Below, piece by piece: positions 9,351-17,163 of a stretch of DNA of 64,000 nucleotides. Under the pieces are notes generated by a model that saw only the letters and a program-made list of their open reading frames with translations, searched no databases and was not told where the DNA came from. The stretch is from Laspinema palackyanum D2a (GTDB lineage: Bacteria; Cyanobacteriota; Cyanobacteriia; Cyanobacteriales; Laspinemataceae): positions 1 to 64,000 of the forward strand of contig JAMXFF010000021.1 of assembly GCA_025370845.1 (NCBI GenBank), given 5' to 3'. The stretch's first letter is position 1. Every line of letters begins with the position of its first letter. Both the position numbers and the translations under genes were made by a program.

Positions 9351-10439
9351 TCACGGCGATCGCATCAACTGGGCCAAAGTTGCCTCCATCACCCCTGAAG
9401 TTTGCCCAGATACCCCAAAAACCAGGGCCTCTCGATATACCCGTCCCGCGTCAGATTCCGCCAAATTGGACGCGCCACTCGCAACAGTAATCGCACCTTG
9501 GGCCGATCGATAGGCTAAATCAATCCCTTGCACCCGCAAGGATAACGCCTGGGAATACCAAGTATCCAGTTCCTCCCGGGATTGGTGGAACATTAACTGC
9601 TGGATTTGGTGGCGACAGGTTATCAGTTCGCGATTCAGGGCATGATAGGCAGCAGAGATAAAGGGGAGGGGTTTTTTCTGGGCGATCGCCTCAATAATAT
9701 CTAATCCGGCGCGGGCACATCCTAAGATTAAAGCACTATTATTCAACACACTTTTGCGATCGCTTTCATGAATCCCGAGTGCCGGTTGTATAAACAACAC
9801 CCGGTCCTCGGATAAAAACCACTGTTCCAGAACCCCGCTAACGGTTTGAGTCGATTGCATTGCCGCCAAAGACATCGGTGCATTCCAGGTAATTTTACCC
9901 CCATTGTCTTGGCAATTCACCAAGGGAATGATTCCATAAACTGCCCTGCGATCGGGCAATTCTGCTGCTAAAACCACCTCAGAAAAAATTCCAAATCCCG
10001 TCACCCAAGGCACAGTCCCCGAAAGCAGAAATCCCCCAGCAATAGGTAAGGCTTTGACTAAAGGATTACCCTGCCGTCGTAGATGAGAAAACCCAATCCC
10101 TAACAAGCGATTACCTGTAGCTAAATGGGGCAGATATTCCGCTTTCAATGCCTGATTCTGACTGCGACTAATCGCGCTTCCGGCGCTTTGATGCTGAGTT
10201 TGTAAAAATGCTAAAGCACCGGAGTAGCGGGCAGTCGCCTCCTGAATTTCCCAAGCCATTTGCGGATCCCCAGTTCCCCAGGGTTCGGGCAGTTTCAACC
10301 CCAATAACTCACGACTGCCTAATCCTTCCAAGGCAGTTCTCAGGGCCTCCGGGTCCTGGTCCAAAATAGTCGCATTCGGGGCTACAGCCTCTCGCAAATA
10401 AGACTCTGCCACCGCTAATCGGGTGTGCTGGCAATTCAT
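9351..10439 (-). CDS. Acyl-CoA dehydrogenase family flavoprotein
   Basis: 362 aa with the acyl-CoA dehydrogenase fold: an N-terminal helical domain (about 1-110), a middle beta domain containing GFSHLRRQGNP and GFLLSGTVPWVTGF (about 135-170), and a C-terminal helical bundle. The middle-domain motif fits flavin-dependent oxidation or monooxygenation. The substrate is unknown; several family members act on non-CoA compounds. The start is the ATG at 10439. It is the first gene of the minus-strand set with the thioesterase. Confidence 0.8.
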   Translation of the reverse strand: MNCQHTRLAVAESYLREAVAPNATILDQDPEALRTALEGLGSRELLGLKLPEPWGTGDPQMAWEIQEATARYSGALAFLQTQHQSAGSAISRSQNQALKAEYLPHLATGNRLLGIGFSHLRRQGNPLVKALPIAGGFLLSGTVPWVTGFGIFSEVVLAAELPDRRAVYGIIPLVNCQDNGGKITWNAPMSLAAMQSTQTVSGVLEQWFLSEDRVLFIQPALGIHESDRKSVLNNSALILGCARAGLDIIEAIAQKKPLPFISAAYHALNRELITCRHQIQQLMFHQSREELDTWYSQALSLRVQGIDLAYRSAQGAITVASGASNLAESDAGRVYREALVFGVSGQTSGVMEATLAQLMRSP

Positions 10440-10585
10440 TCGCTTGGTTTTTAAAATCCGATTCCGTCCGTTAATTTCCTGAATTATACGATACCCGCAT
10501 CTCTCAACACAAGTCCATCGGGATTCAGCAGCTTTCGAGCCAACCCGATAAAATAGAGAAGGATAAACGTTTATGAAATTAAATC

Positions 10586-10966
10586 ATGCTGACCCCAATT
10601 TATCGAATTATTCTCATTTTTGGATTAACTTTATTGCTGGTATTTACCGGAACATCGGCCCAAGGCTCAATTGCGGATGCGACTCGGATTGCGCGCTTAG
10701 AATCCGAAATTTTCAGCCTGCGATCGCAAATCAATCGCTTACAATCGGACGTTGCTAGATTGGGAAGACAACCTGCCGCTTCTCCCCCGATTTCTCGTCC
10801 CCAACCCCAGGAAGAGTCTCCGTCAGTGCTCACACCCAGACAACCGAATGACCCCTCCCTTGCCCAACAATTTGATAACCTCGCTATCTTGGCGATCGAA
10901 CTCAAACAACGCATCACGACAGTGGAAGAGAGACTCGCCGAAATCGAGGTCCAGATTAGCCCTTAA
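10586..10966 (+). CDS. Secreted or anchored coiled-coil protein, unknown function
   Basis: 126 aa. The N-terminus (residues 1-27) is a signal peptide or membrane anchor, IILIFGLTLLLVFTGTSAQG, with a plausible cleavage at the Ala-rich end. It is followed by a heptad-rich coiled coil (about 33-60), a Pro/Ser linker, and a second coiled coil (about 90-124). I recognise no enzymatic motif. It is probably a periplasmic or thylakoid-lumen structural protein; the function is unknown. The divergent partner is the acyl-CoA dehydrogenase gene. Confidence 0.75.
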   Translation: MLTPIYRIILIFGLTLLLVFTGTSAQGSIADATRIARLESEIFSLRSQINRLQSDVARLGRQPAASPPISRPQPQEESPSVLTPRQPNDPSLAQQFDNLAILAIELKQRITTVEERLAEIEVQISP

Positions 10967-11099
10967 CTGAGGAGGGAAAGGGACTGTTGTCATTCAATCC
11001 AAAATTGTTGCCGGTCATGCTTTCCCCCTGTCCCCAATTATGTCATAATTTAAAAAGAGATAAAATCAGTCTATTTCTCCGTCAAATAGAGGTTACCCT

Positions 11100-11510
11100 A
11101 TGCTATTATCGCCTTGGCCCAGTTTAGTCACCGTTGCTGCCTTAATTGTTTACTTTGTTGTCACGATTAATGTCGGTCGTGCCAGAGCTAAATACAAAAT
11201 TATGCCCCCAGCCATGTCAGGAAATCCCGACTTTGAAAGAGCGGTGCGGGTCCATGAAAATACCCTAGAACAACTGATTGCGTTCTTGCCTGCTTTATGG
11301 ATTTTTTCGGTGTTTGTCAGTCCAATTTGGGCGGCGGCGATCGGGGGAGTTTGGGTCCTAGGACGAATTATTTACGCCTGGGGATATTACCAAGCAGCGG
11401 AAAAACGAGGCATCGGCTTTGCCATTAGTTCCTTAACCTACATGATTCTGCTTCTCGGTTCCTTAGTCGGAATCATTTTAAATGTGACTCAATCTGGCAT
11501 TTTGAGCTAA
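11100..11510 (+). CDS. MAPEG family membrane protein
   Basis: 136 aa with four hydrophobic segments (about 7-25, 58-80, 80-95 and 112-130). The motif RVHENTLEQLIAFLP at about residue 50 is characteristic of the MAPEG family (membrane-associated proteins in eicosanoid and glutathione metabolism), which includes microsomal glutathione transferases. A glutathione-dependent detoxification role in the membrane is likely from the family, but the substrate is not known. It is followed by a hairpin terminator, so probably monocistronic. Confidence 0.88.
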   Translation: MLLSPWPSLVTVAALIVYFVVTINVGRARAKYKIMPPAMSGNPDFERAVRVHENTLEQLIAFLPALWIFSVFVSPIWAAAIGGVWVLGRIIYAWGYYQAAEKRGIGFAISSLTYMILLLGSLVGIILNVTQSGILS

Positions 11511-11537
11511 TTAAAGTCTAAAATTGCTCTTTAAATA

Positions 11538-11585
11538 GAGTGAGGGTAAAATTGGAAAAGTTTTTTCTGTAGTTTACCCTCGCTC
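11538..11585. terminator. Stem-loop after the MAPEG gene
   Basis: A 13-bp stem (gagtgagggtaaa/tttaccctcgctc, one G-T pair) encloses a loop with a T6 run. It lies 28 bases past the stop codon. Confidence 0.5.
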
Positions 11586-11662
11586 AGAAATTAAAAACCG
11601 TTTAATTGGGTCTTGATATCAATTTTTTATAATCTAAATTCTGGCTCAGATTTTGATAAAAT

Positions 11663-12592
11663 ATGATAAATCACTGTCCGGTTTGCGATACGGAATATTT
11701 AGAGGAAGAACATCAACGCTGTTCTCAGTGTGGATGGGATTTGACACCAGTTCCCGGCAGTCCCTCCAGCAAACTCAGAAAAGCATTTGTAGCCAAACAA
11801 CAAATCCAGATAGACTGGGCGAGAAAAATGTGGATGCGTCACCAAATGCAAGGGGAATTTAATCATCAGCATCCGGCAGGAAATGCGAGTCAGTCGGAGA
11901 GATTCTCCCAGTTAGAAAATCAGTTTAATGAACGGTTTAATCAAGTCACGACTCAATTACAAGAAGCCCGAGAAGAACGAGCCTATATCCAATCTCAGTT
12001 AGAATGGATTTCGACTTATTTACAGGGGGTTAATTTCCCGCAAATTGAAACCGTATTAGGGCAAGTTTCGGACTGGATGCAAGGGAGTGTAGTTCCCCCG
12101 ACTCCGGAAGAGACTGCGGAACCCTTTTATCCCAGTTCTGAGGTGGGAATTGATTACAGTCGGTTAATGAATTTACTCTCCAAAGAGAAATGGAGAAAAG
12201 CGGATGAAGAAACCTGGGCGATCGCCCTCAAGGCAGCAGTACGAGAAGAGGAAGGGTGGTTAAGCTTAGAAGACTTACAAAGGTTTCCTAAAACCGATTT
12301 AGCCACCCTCGATTGGATTTGGGATTACTATAGTCATGGTCAGTTCGGATTGAGAGTTCAACAGCAAATTTGGGAAACCGTCCAAGGGGATTACACCGAA
12401 TTTTGCGATCGCGTCCGTTGGCGGGTCCAGGAAAACTGGATTTACTATGATGAACTCGACTTTTCCTTAGAAGCAGTACCGGGTCATCTCCCGGCGATCG
12501 CATGGCGGAAACGCGCTTGCTATGGCGTCGGAAAATCCACCGCTCAAGAAGCCTTAATTACCTTATTTGATGCGCTTCAAAAGGTCCAATAG
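11663..12592 (+). CDS. Zinc-ribbon, coiled-coil, GUN4-domain protein
   Basis: 309 aa. The N-terminus has two CxxC pairs (CPVC at residues 5-8, CSQC at about 20-23) that form a zinc ribbon. The middle (about 75-125) is a coiled coil. The C-terminal 150 residues are a GUN4 domain (YSRLMNLLSKEKWRKADEET... with the FCDRVRWRV region). Canonical GUN4 binds porphyrins and stimulates Mg-chelatase. Cyanobacteria also carry several multidomain GUN4 proteins whose role is less clear, and this is one of those. Its C-terminal part departs from the usual GUN4 consensus, so porphyrin binding is uncertain. Confidence 0.88.
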   Translation: MINHCPVCDTEYLEEEHQRCSQCGWDLTPVPGSPSSKLRKAFVAKQQIQIDWARKMWMRHQMQGEFNHQHPAGNASQSERFSQLENQFNERFNQVTTQLQEAREERAYIQSQLEWISTYLQGVNFPQIETVLGQVSDWMQGSVVPPTPEETAEPFYPSSEVGIDYSRLMNLLSKEKWRKADEETWAIALKAAVREEEGWLSLEDLQRFPKTDLATLDWIWDYYSHGQFGLRVQQQIWETVQGDYTEFCDRVRWRVQENWIYYDELDFSLEAVPGHLPAIAWRKRACYGVGKSTAQEALITLFDALQKVQ

Positions 12593-12601
12593 TCTGACTG
12601 A

Positions 12602-12627
12602 ATTCCCCCTTTATCACAAGGGGGAAT
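12602..12627. terminator. Bidirectional terminator hairpin
   Basis: Perfect 10-bp stem attccccctt/aagggggaat with a 6-nt loop, between two convergent genes (the GUN4 protein and the prohibitin-like gene). T-rich sequence flanks it on both strands. Confidence 0.6.
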
Positions 12628-12646
12628 ATCGGCTATTTCTTAAAAA

Positions 12647-13492
12647 TTAAGAACCCCCTTCAACATTTCCAACATTAAACAGAAAAGGAACCCGGGGTGC
12701 ATCCTTTCCTAACACCAACACCTTCGGCATTTGAGCCCCTCCTTCTCGCCAAGCTTGAATCGCTTCTTTCTGTAGCACTAACTCACCCCCTTGGGCTTTT
12801 AAAGTTTCTGCTAACAATCTTTGTGCTTCCGATCGACCTTGAGCGCGATTAATATCGGCTTGCGCTTCTTGTTCCGCTTCCCGAGCAATATAAACCGCTC
12901 GTTGCGCCCGTTGTTCAGCAATTTGCTTCTCTTCAACCGCCTTAGCAAAGTCCGTTGAAAAATTCAAATCAATCACACTGGTATCAATGACAATCACCCC
13001 ATATTTTTCTAATCGACCGCTGAGAGCATTATCAAAATCTTCCTTCAAAGCACTCCGTTGAGTAATCGATTCTTCAGCGGTTTTTTTAGCCCCGGCTATT
13101 TTAAAAGATTCCTGAGTTTGAGGTGCAATAATTTTCGCCACAATATTCTCCAAAGACCCTTGAGTTCGGCGAATCGTCACCACTTCAGTGGGATCAAGAC
13201 GGAAGTTAATCGCAAACCGTCCCGTCAAATCCTGTAAATCGCGGGTGGCACTTTTAGCAGGCACTTCAAACTTTTGCACCGTCACATCATACACATCCAC
13301 CTTTGAAATCAAAGGCGGTTTGAGGTGAATTCCTTCGAGTAAAGCGCCATCGCGAGATTTACCCAGAATACTGAGAACACCTGCCTCACCAGGGTTGATA
13401 ATCACAAAAGAACTTGAGCCAAGCAGCAGAATTAATGCTAAGACAATTCCAATCACGATCGCTTGGATATTTTGCGCGTACTGATTTTTCAA
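12647..13492 (-). CDS. Prohibitin/SPFH-domain membrane protein
   Basis: 281 aa with one N-terminal membrane helix (about 9-31), then the SPFH/Band 7 domain beginning INPGEAGVLSILGK (about 35-200) and a charged Ala/Glu-rich coiled coil (about 180-235). The protein resembles cyanobacterial prohibitin homologues, which form large membrane rings and are implicated in membrane-protein quality control. The start is TTG at 13492, supported by an AGGAG ribosome site 8 nt upstream (13501-13505). No ATG lies near the membrane helix. Confidence 0.9.
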   Translation of the reverse strand: MKNQYAQNIQAIVIGIVLALILLLGSSSFVIINPGEAGVLSILGKSRDGALLEGIHLKPPLISKVDVYDVTVQKFEVPAKSATRDLQDLTGRFAINFRLDPTEVVTIRRTQGSLENIVAKIIAPQTQESFKIAGAKKTAEESITQRSALKEDFDNALSGRLEKYGVIVIDTSVIDLNFSTDFAKAVEEKQIAEQRAQRAVYIAREAEQEAQADINRAQGRSEAQRLLAETLKAQGGELVLQKEAIQAWREGGAQMPKVLVLGKDAPRVPFLFNVGNVEGGS

Positions 13493-13500
13493 ATCCTTAT

Positions 13501-13505
13501 CTCCT
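13501..13505 (-). promoter_or_regulatory. Ribosome binding site fixing a TTG start
   Basis: AGGAG on the minus strand, 8 nt before the TTG at 13492. It decides the start of the prohibitin-like gene. Confidence 0.6.
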
Positions 13506-13791
13506 GTGATGCCATCATCGGACTACACCTTATAGATTAGCAGAGTATCCTAGGAGTGGGAACGATATCCAGGAGTATTGCTGCTGCATGGGAGATTGCC
13601 TGATTGGGTTGGGTCACACTCCAGTCACACTTAGACACGGGCTTTTTGAACAGAATTGGGTCTCAAATTCCCGGAAATTTCGGTTACAAACCCGGTTATT
13701 TGTTGTTTAAAACTGGAGTTAATTCAAACTTTAATAAAGTTGTGGAAACAGACAATTGTGCAAGATTGAATGCACTTAGCTATTATTTATC

Positions 13792-14766
13792 TTAATCTTC
13801 CTCGACTAACTCATCACCATCATCATCGTATGTCGTATCTTCCACAGACATTAAAGCCGCAATTTCCTCTTCATCAATTGCATACTCAGACTCTCGATCT
13901 TCTCGGGACATTAAGCGCCCCGATGCTTCTAACCAGTCTAATAGAGAGGGTTCTTGACTCCGGGGCAGAACATCCGCTATTGTATAGCGAGATTCTTGAC
14001 GCAACGACGGATTTTCAATGGGTTTGGGTGGATTTTCCTGTAGAGGCACCGGATGACCTAAATCGTCGAAACAGTCTTTGCGAGTTCCGGGAAAAGCGTC
14101 GATTAACAGCTTTAACATCTCCGAATCTTCCTGAAACACTGTCATCCATACTGACCAAAAACCAATAGCCTTGGCAAGTTGGATTACGCTTTTTGTAGTA
14201 ATATTCTTATTGTTAAGATCGTCAAGCTGTTGTTTCGCTATATTCCACGCTTCCCGACGTTTCTGAGATCGCCGGTCTGTGACAGGTGGCGGGTCTTCGT
14301 CATTTCCGTCATACCGTTCTAACTTGGTTAAATCAAGAGTGATTTGCGCTTTTAGTTTTTGAGACGGATTTAAAGAAAGATTGATTTCAATGATTCCTCC
14401 TTCTCCATACTTAAAAATGCTGGCTGTATTGTCGCGATCCGGCCAATAGTACAGCGCCAAAACAGTCTTTTCACTTGGCAGGCTTTCGCCCTCCTTAAAT
14501 TTCCATCTTTTTTCCATAGACCATCGCTTATTCGTATTGCAATTGAGGCAAGTAGGTAAAAAATTATTCCACTTTTCTTGACAGCTAGGATACCATTTTT
14601 TCGGCAATAAATGTTCGATTGCTACATTGCTCAGGGGTCTTTCACAATAAGAACAATATTCACCCAGTCTGTTGATGATATCCTTCTGTGCTTTGGTATA
14701 AGGATGAAATTTTTTAGGTACACCACCCTCATCTATTGGACAAGACCCTCGGTCAACTGGTCTCAT
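13792..14766 (-). CDS. HNH nuclease of a Septu-like defence operon (PtuB-type)
   Basis: 324 aa. The HNH/zinc motif lies at about residues 38-80: CSYCER, then IEHLLPKK, then NNFLPTCLNCN. The C-terminus is strongly acidic (DDDGDELVEED). The start ATG overlaps the TAA of the ATPase gene by one base (TAATG), so translation is coupled. In Septu systems an ABC-type ATPase (PtuA) and an HNH nuclease (PtuB) form a complex that restricts phage, and both the order and the motifs fit. It is longer than typical PtuB because of the C-terminal extension, which I do not recognise. The function is inferred from family and context. Confidence 0.82.
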   Translation of the reverse strand: MRPVDRGSCPIDEGGVPKKFHPYTKAQKDIINRLGEYCSYCERPLSNVAIEHLLPKKWYPSCQEKWNNFLPTCLNCNTNKRWSMEKRWKFKEGESLPSEKTVLALYYWPDRDNTASIFKYGEGGIIEINLSLNPSQKLKAQITLDLTKLERYDGNDEDPPPVTDRRSQKRREAWNIAKQQLDDLNNKNITTKSVIQLAKAIGFWSVWMTVFQEDSEMLKLLIDAFPGTRKDCFDDLGHPVPLQENPPKPIENPSLRQESRYTIADVLPRSQEPSLLDWLEASGRLMSREDRESEYAIDEEEIAALMSVEDTTYDDDGDELVEED

Positions 14767-16067
14767 TATTCCTGCTCCTCGCTCATTCCTACTGCTTCCC
14801 TTTTGATTTCTAAATAAGCATGATAAGCTGGGTTATCACTATAGGGCATCTCTAGTTCATCCAGTTTAATTTTGAGTTGCTCTTTTCGTTCAGGCGAAGC
14901 ATCTTGAGATTCCTCTAAGACGGCATAGTATTCCTTAGCGGCTGCTTTCATTTTTAGAAAGCGTTCACTTTTTTGCGGTAATTCTACACCCATGACATTT
15001 TCCGTAATATCCTCAATACTTTGATCATAATATTCGCTGGTTTCTTGCGGATCTTCTAGGTTGAGCAGTTTTCCCTTCCGGAGAGACTGAACAATAAAGG
15101 GAGAATGAGTTGTAGCAATAAACTGGATTTCTGGAAAGGTCCGATGTAAATCCTCGACAATGTGCCGTTGCCAACTCGGATGCAGATGTAAATCAATTTC
15201 GTCAATTAAGACAATACCGGATGTTTTTTTGGCGGCATCTCTCCCAAAATGAGGATTCAGCATGGCTGCACGATAGGCGATATCTGCAACCATTGCCAGG
15301 ACATTGCGTACCCCATCACTGAGCATTCGCAGGGGTAACAAGCGTCCATCTTTCGCCTTAGCCAAAACATCCCCTTGTCCAGCTTCCCCAAATACATAGG
15401 AGATATCATTCCAGTCTTCTTCTTTCATGCAGTCATAAATGGCATTTTTAACCACTAAAAACAAATCGCTCTCCTGACCCGACTTGAGCGACTTTTCTGT
15501 TTCTTGCTTCAACCATTGAATGAGTTTTTTCACATTAGCGTCAGGATGCAGACAATTCAAATAGCCTTGGATTCGAGATGCGCTTACCCCTGGAGAATCA
15601 GATTTTTTAGGATTGGGAATCCACAGGCGATCGGTTCCATAATAAGCGACTAAGGGTAACCGAATATTTTCTCCATTATCCGCTTTTTCCCGAAGTTGTT
15701 TTGATAAATTTTCAATATTTTTATCCTTCGGAGGTCGGTTTCTCCCAGTTACGGATTGGGTCCAAACAATATCCTGTCCTTCAAAGACTCCTTCCCAAGT
15801 CACTGAAGCCGGATATTGGGGTTGAATATCCGGGGTTTCTCCCTGTTGATATTTTTGCTGGCGGACGTCATCATTCGTAATATTTCGGAAAGAGCCTTCT
15901 TCATGAAACCCTGACAATAAATCGCTAAGGCCAATCGCTAAGGCATCGAGGATGGCCGTTTTCCCCTTGCCGTTATCCCCAATGATCAGGGTAAAAGGAT
16001 CGGAAAGTTCAAAGGTTCTCTCGTCAAATCCTTTGAAGTTATGAGCGGTAATTTTGTAGACTTTCAT
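14766..16067 (-). CDS. AAA/ABC-type ATPase of a Septu-like operon (PtuA-type)
   Basis: 433 aa ATPase of the overcome-lysogenisation/RecF-like class. All motifs are present: Walker A GDNGKGKT (30-37), signature LSDG (249-252), Walker B LIDEIDLHLHP (287-297) and H-loop ATTHSP (His 321). About 110 further residues follow, with a charged C-terminal helix. It lies 56 bp downstream of a degenerate paralogue and is coupled to the HNH gene. Its expected job is to sense infection or nucleotide state and license the HNH nuclease. The ATG at 16067 begins MKVYKITAHNFKGF, as in related proteins. Confidence 0.85.
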   Translation of the reverse strand: MKVYKITAHNFKGFDERTFELSDPFTLIIGDNGKGKTAILDALAIGLSDLLSGFHEEGSFRNITNDDVRQQKYQQGETPDIQPQYPASVTWEGVFEGQDIVWTQSVTGRNRPPKDKNIENLSKQLREKADNGENIRLPLVAYYGTDRLWIPNPKKSDSPGVSASRIQGYLNCLHPDANVKKLIQWLKQETEKSLKSGQESDLFLVVKNAIYDCMKEEDWNDISYVFGEAGQGDVLAKAKDGRLLPLRMLSDGVRNVLAMVADIAYRAAMLNPHFGRDAAKKTSGIVLIDEIDLHLHPSWQRHIVEDLHRTFPEIQFIATTHSPFIVQSLRKGKLLNLEDPQETSEYYDQSIEDITENVMGVELPQKSERFLKMKAAAKEYYAVLEESQDASPERKEQLKIKLDELEMPYSDNPAYHAYLEIKREAVGMSEEQE

Positions 16068-16123
16068 GGTTTTATCAATTGAAAAAGGATAATATATGAA
16101 ATAATAGGTATTTGGCGTTTTTT

Positions 16124-17107
16124 TTAGCTTTTGAGTTGAACGATAGATAGGGATGGAAGGGAAGTAAATTCGGAGTTTAGCGGGGGGGTAGTTGCCGTAA
16201 ACTGGAGTGCAGGAAAAATACTGGTGAGATGTTTTAACAAGGATTCTACCACAGGTGCATCAAGATGTAAACCAATCTCATCAATAAGGACGATTCCTGG
16301 AGTATCTCTAATTGCGTGTTTTGTTAACCGAGGATTGAGGACAACCGCACGATAAGCAATATCGGCAACGAGGACCGCCAGATGGCGCTGGGCTAGATCC
16401 ATCTCGAATAAGCATTGACCATTGAGCAAGAGTTTATCTTGATTCAAGTCATACTGGATATTCTGCAAATCCAAACAGGAGGCTATCGCCTCTTGAACCG
16501 CTACAAAAATTTGCTTAGGATTATGGTCTTGTTGGCTAGTGAATTCCATTATTTTGAACCATTCTAATAATCGCCGTTCTGGAGATTTTGGGTTAAACCA
16601 GTGGCGGTTACCCAGGGTTCGGGTTTGGGGTTTCTTCGCTTTCACGGTTCTCACGGCTTTTTGATGCCATCCCTTGCGATTTTCTCCATAGTAGACCACC
16701 AGGGGTAAAATGACCCCAGAACCCTTACGCACTTGGGCTTGAAGTTCCTGAGAAATCTTTGATAAAGATCCCGGCCTGGTTGTTCCGCCCTTGGGTTGTT
16801 TAATGATTCTCTGCCACTCAATGCGCTGTTCTTGAATCATTCCTTGCGTGGAAATTCGCACGGGATATGCTTCCCTATTCTTTGTCATTTTCCCAGGGAG
16901 ACTGCGTATATCTTCTGTCCGGATATTGCGAGATTGAATGTCATCAAACCCTAAAAATAGAGAACCAGCAGCAATGGCAAGGGCCTCAATTAGGCTGGTT
17001 TTGCCACTGCCTTGGGTTCCTACAATTAGGGTCAATTTCTCGTCGAATTGACAGCTATAATGCTCAAATTTTCGGAAATTTTCAAGTTCAATGCGATGAA
17101 TTTTCAT
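16124..17107 (-). CDS. Degenerate paralogue of the Septu-like ATPase
   Basis: 327 aa from the ATG at 17107; a TTG at 17119 would add four residues. It aligns along its length with the next gene: MKIHRIELENFRKFE, Walker A GTQGSGKT, LPLVVYYGENR and VADIAYRAVVLNP all have counterparts. Walker B LIDEIGLHLD is kept. The signature LSDG is replaced by DLAQ, the H-loop His is replaced by Pro (ATTPPL), and the last ~110 residues are missing. This could be a non-hydrolysing regulatory subunit or an eroding gene. The frame is fully open and the gene leads the operon, which favours a retained function. A C7 run sits at the altered H-loop. Confidence 0.75.
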   Translation of the reverse strand: MKIHRIELENFRKFEHYSCQFDEKLTLIVGTQGSGKTSLIEALAIAAGSLFLGFDDIQSRNIRTEDIRSLPGKMTKNREAYPVRISTQGMIQEQRIEWQRIIKQPKGGTTRPGSLSKISQELQAQVRKGSGVILPLVVYYGENRKGWHQKAVRTVKAKKPQTRTLGNRHWFNPKSPERRLLEWFKIMEFTSQQDHNPKQIFVAVQEAIASCLDLQNIQYDLNQDKLLLNGQCLFEMDLAQRHLAVLVADIAYRAVVLNPRLTKHAIRDTPGIVLIDEIGLHLDAPVVESLLKHLTSIFPALQFTATTPPLNSEFTSLPSLSIVQLKS

Positions 17108-17163
17108 GATGATGAGCAATGATTGAATAAACGGGTCAAATCCGACGAGCGAGAGATTGATTT

